From Chloroflexota bacterium (lineage in GTDB: Bacteria > Chloroflexota > UBA11872 > UBA12225), in contig JAUJOR010000005.1 in NCBI GenBank assembly GCA_030447525.1, forward strand, positions 124,001 through 188,000: a stretch of DNA of 64,000 nucleotides, given 5' to 3'. The notes below the pieces were generated by a model, which saw only the letters and a list, made by a program, of their open reading frames with translations, ran no database searches and was not told the origin of the DNA. Positions 62,495-64,000 of this stretch are shown piece by piece. Made by a program: the position numbers and the translations under genes. Positions within the stretch are counted from its first letter, which is position 1. Each line of letters opens with the position of its first letter.

Positions 62495-64000
62495 ATGCGA
62501 CCAGGAGCGTCTTCGCGCGTCGATGCCGGAATCGGACGGCGCGCTTTGGGTCGAGCGGGCGTAGGGGCGTTCGGGCTGCTCGCCGGGCTGGGCCCGCGGC
62601 TCACCGCGGCGCAGGCCGAGGTCGTCGAAGAAGAGCTGAGGATGGTCACCCCGCGGACGTTCGACGGTCTGGATCCCACGCACGGATTCTCGGCCTCACG
62701 GCTGCGGCAGGTGGGAGCCGCCGAGGGGCTGCTCCGCATTACCCGACAGGGCGGTATCGAGCCGGAGCTGGCGAGCTCCTACGAGATGCTTGACCCGACG
62801 ATGTGGAGGGTAGAGCTGCGCCCCGACGTCACCTTCTGGAGCGGCCGGCCCGTGGACGCGTTGGCCGTGGTCGAGTCGCTGGAGCGTGCCCGGGCGCTCG
62901 TGCCGTTCGCCGCCACGCTGCTGGCGGGCGTGCAGATCGAGCGAATCGATGACCGTACGCTGCACTTTTGGTCAGAGCAGCCCATTCCCAGTCTGCCGAC
63001 GACGCTCGCTGGAGAGTGGCTCGTGATTCACAACGCCGAGTCGTACGGGCCGGAGGTCAACTCGTTCGACCTCGCGGCGGCCGACCTGACGGGACCCTTC
63101 CGCATCACCGCCTTCGAGCCTGCCGTTCGGGTCTTCCTTGAGCGCAACCCCACCTACTGGGGGGTGCGGCCGCGCACCGCGCGGATCCACCTTGACGTGA
63201 TCCCCGATCCCGACGCGCGGACGCTCGCCGCGCTGAGCGGCGAGGCGCACCTTGTCCAGCTCGTCAACCCGGCAAGCGCCCGCCAGATCGAGCGCAGCCG
63301 CACGACGCGCCTGGTGCCCATTCCGGCCGACAGCATCGTCAGCGCCTACGTCAACCCAGAGCGACCGCAGTTCAGCGACGTCCGCGTGCGCCAGGCGCTG
63401 GCGTGGGCGGTGGATCGCGAGGAGCTTGTGGCGCTCGCCCACGACGGGTGGAGCGCTCCCGTGCCGTCCTGGCTGGGCAATGACCCGAACTACCCCGAAG
63501 CCAGGCGGGTCGGCTACACCAGGCAGGATCTCGCCAGGGCCGCGCAGCTGCTCGACGAGGCCGGCTGGCGACTCACTGCGGGCAGCAGCGTACGCGCCAA
63601 AGACGGCGTGCCGCTGAAATTCCGCCTGCTGTGGATGCTGACCTACCGGCCGCTCGCGGAGGTGCTCCAGGAGCAGTGGCGGAGGATCGGCGCCGACGTC
63701 GAAGTCCAGGGATCACCGGACGTAGCCTTTCTGCGCGCGCGTCGGGCCGAGGGCAACTGGGATGCCTTCCTCGAGGGCTGGGGCACGTTTGGCGATCCCG
63801 CCGCCGTCCTCAGCCGACACGTTGGCGCGACCGGCGACATCAACTACGGCAAGCTGGTCGATCCCGTCACAGAGGAACTGCTCGCAGGCTTCGTCGATCT
63901 GACCGATCCCGAGGACCGCCGGCAGCAGGCGCTGCGGATCAACGAGCGCCACGCCGAGCTGGTGCCGTTCATTCCGCTGACCCAGTTCCTGCAGCTGAAC
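62495..64000 (+). CDS. Dipeptide/nickel-type ABC substrate-binding protein (cut by window edge)
   Basis: 501 codons in the window, no stop reached. ATG 62495 follows GGAGAG by 7 bases. The start RVDAGIGRRALGRAGVGAFG has a twin-arginine-like signal. Family 5 features follow: RTFDGLDPTHGFSASRLRQV, WRVELRPDVTFWSGRPVDAL, AWAVDREELVALAHDGWSAP, GYTRQDLARAAQLLDEAGWR. It aligns along its length with the protein at 58481-60067, which contains an almost identical GYTRQDLxxAAQLLDEAGWR and INERHAExVPFI, so the two are paralogs. Confidence 0.9.
   Translation, partial: MRPGASSRVDAGIGRRALGRAGVGAFGLLAGLGPRLTAAQAEVVEEELRMVTPRTFDGLDPTHGFSASRLRQVGAAEGLLRITRQGGIEPELASSYEMLDPTMWRVELRPDVTFWSGRPVDALAVVESLERARALVPFAATLLAGVQIERIDDRTLHFWSEQPIPSLPTTLAGEWLVIHNAESYGPEVNSFDLAAADLTGPFRITAFEPAVRVFLERNPTYWGVRPRTARIHLDVIPDPDARTLAALSGEAHLVQLVNPASARQIERSRTTRLVPIPADSIVSAYVNPERPQFSDVRVRQALAWAVDREELVALAHDGWSAPVPSWLGNDPNYPEARRVGYTRQDLARAAQLLDEAGWRLTAGSSVRAKDGVPLKFRLLWMLTYRPLAEVLQEQWRRIGADVEVQGSPDVAFLRARRAEGNWDAFLEGWGTFGDPAAVLSRHVGATGDINYGKLVDPVTEELLAGFVDLTDPEDRRQQALRINERHAELVPFIPLTQFLQLN

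Noticed and set aside
1..64000. CRISPR arrays, tRNA and rRNA genes
   Set aside because: No regularly spaced direct repeats of CRISPR size, no cloverleaf with a terminal TTC-loop pattern and no conserved rRNA segments were found by eye; a tRNAscan-SE or Infernal run would settle this.

Overview
The window is GC-rich, dense bacterial DNA. The best guess is a Chloroflexota genome, probably Thermomicrobia or Sphaerobacter-like. That rests on codon bias, many PIN-type and DUF433-type toxin-antitoxin genes, GTG starts, Tat or twin-arginine-like substrate-binding proteins and the style of the hypothetical proteins. It is an inference, because no rRNA or tRNA gene was seen.

Layout. 1-5.3 kb: a toxin-antitoxin pair cut by the window edge, then a type IV secretion (conjugation) operon with VirB6/TrbL-, VirB2-, VirB3/PrgI- and VirB4-like genes. 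virB4 is cut at its ATPase domain by a 5.17-kb Tn3-family transposon (5307-10475) carrying a TnpI-type tyrosine recombinase, TnpA and one passenger gene. 10.5-19.1 kb: plasmid-like accessory DNA with a dif-like site, a PIN/HTH toxin-antitoxin operon on a leaderless promoter, a small SWIM/DUF2958 cassette bounded by two hairpin direct repeats, a Shedu (SduA) defence gene whose 5' end lies in an IS630-type inverted-repeat sequence, an IS630 element, a small-protein operon, and a candidate small RNA with promoter and terminator. 19.2-32.5 kb: an orphan sugar-type substrate-binding protein, two decayed tyrosine recombinases each next to a large inverted-repeat site, a secreted glycoside hydrolase, IS6 debris, a macro-domain protein, a Clp-N-domain protein and a SHOCT-like membrane protein.

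32.7-45.4 kb: a large hybrid histidine kinase, a damaged hypX, an IS110 remnant, a HicB antitoxin, an iteron-like array, an IS6-like remnant, then frameshifted genes for a phosphatase, a zinc-ribbon protein and a FAD/Rieske oxidoreductase. A 746-bp unit with 26-bp perfect terminal repeats and an intact rve-type (DDE) insertion sequence follow.

45.4-64 kb looks more like resident chromosome. It has YtkA/Ig-like membrane proteins, a CbtB-like peptide, a HEAT plus LonB-type AAA+ protein without a protease domain, a Fur-family regulator, a DUF305 lipoprotein, a His-rich exported protein, an MBL-like/[2Fe-2S] protein, a COG0523 GTPase with a CxCC motif and a NicO-type transporter. Together these look like a transition-metal handling neighbourhood. 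An IS1182-like element and two paralogous dipeptide/nickel-type substrate-binding proteins flanking a MATE pump and a methyltransferase end the window.

Broken reading frames are concentrated in the mobile and accessory parts and are rare in the 45-56 kb block. Real decay is the simpler reading, but assembly indels cannot be excluded from sequence alone.
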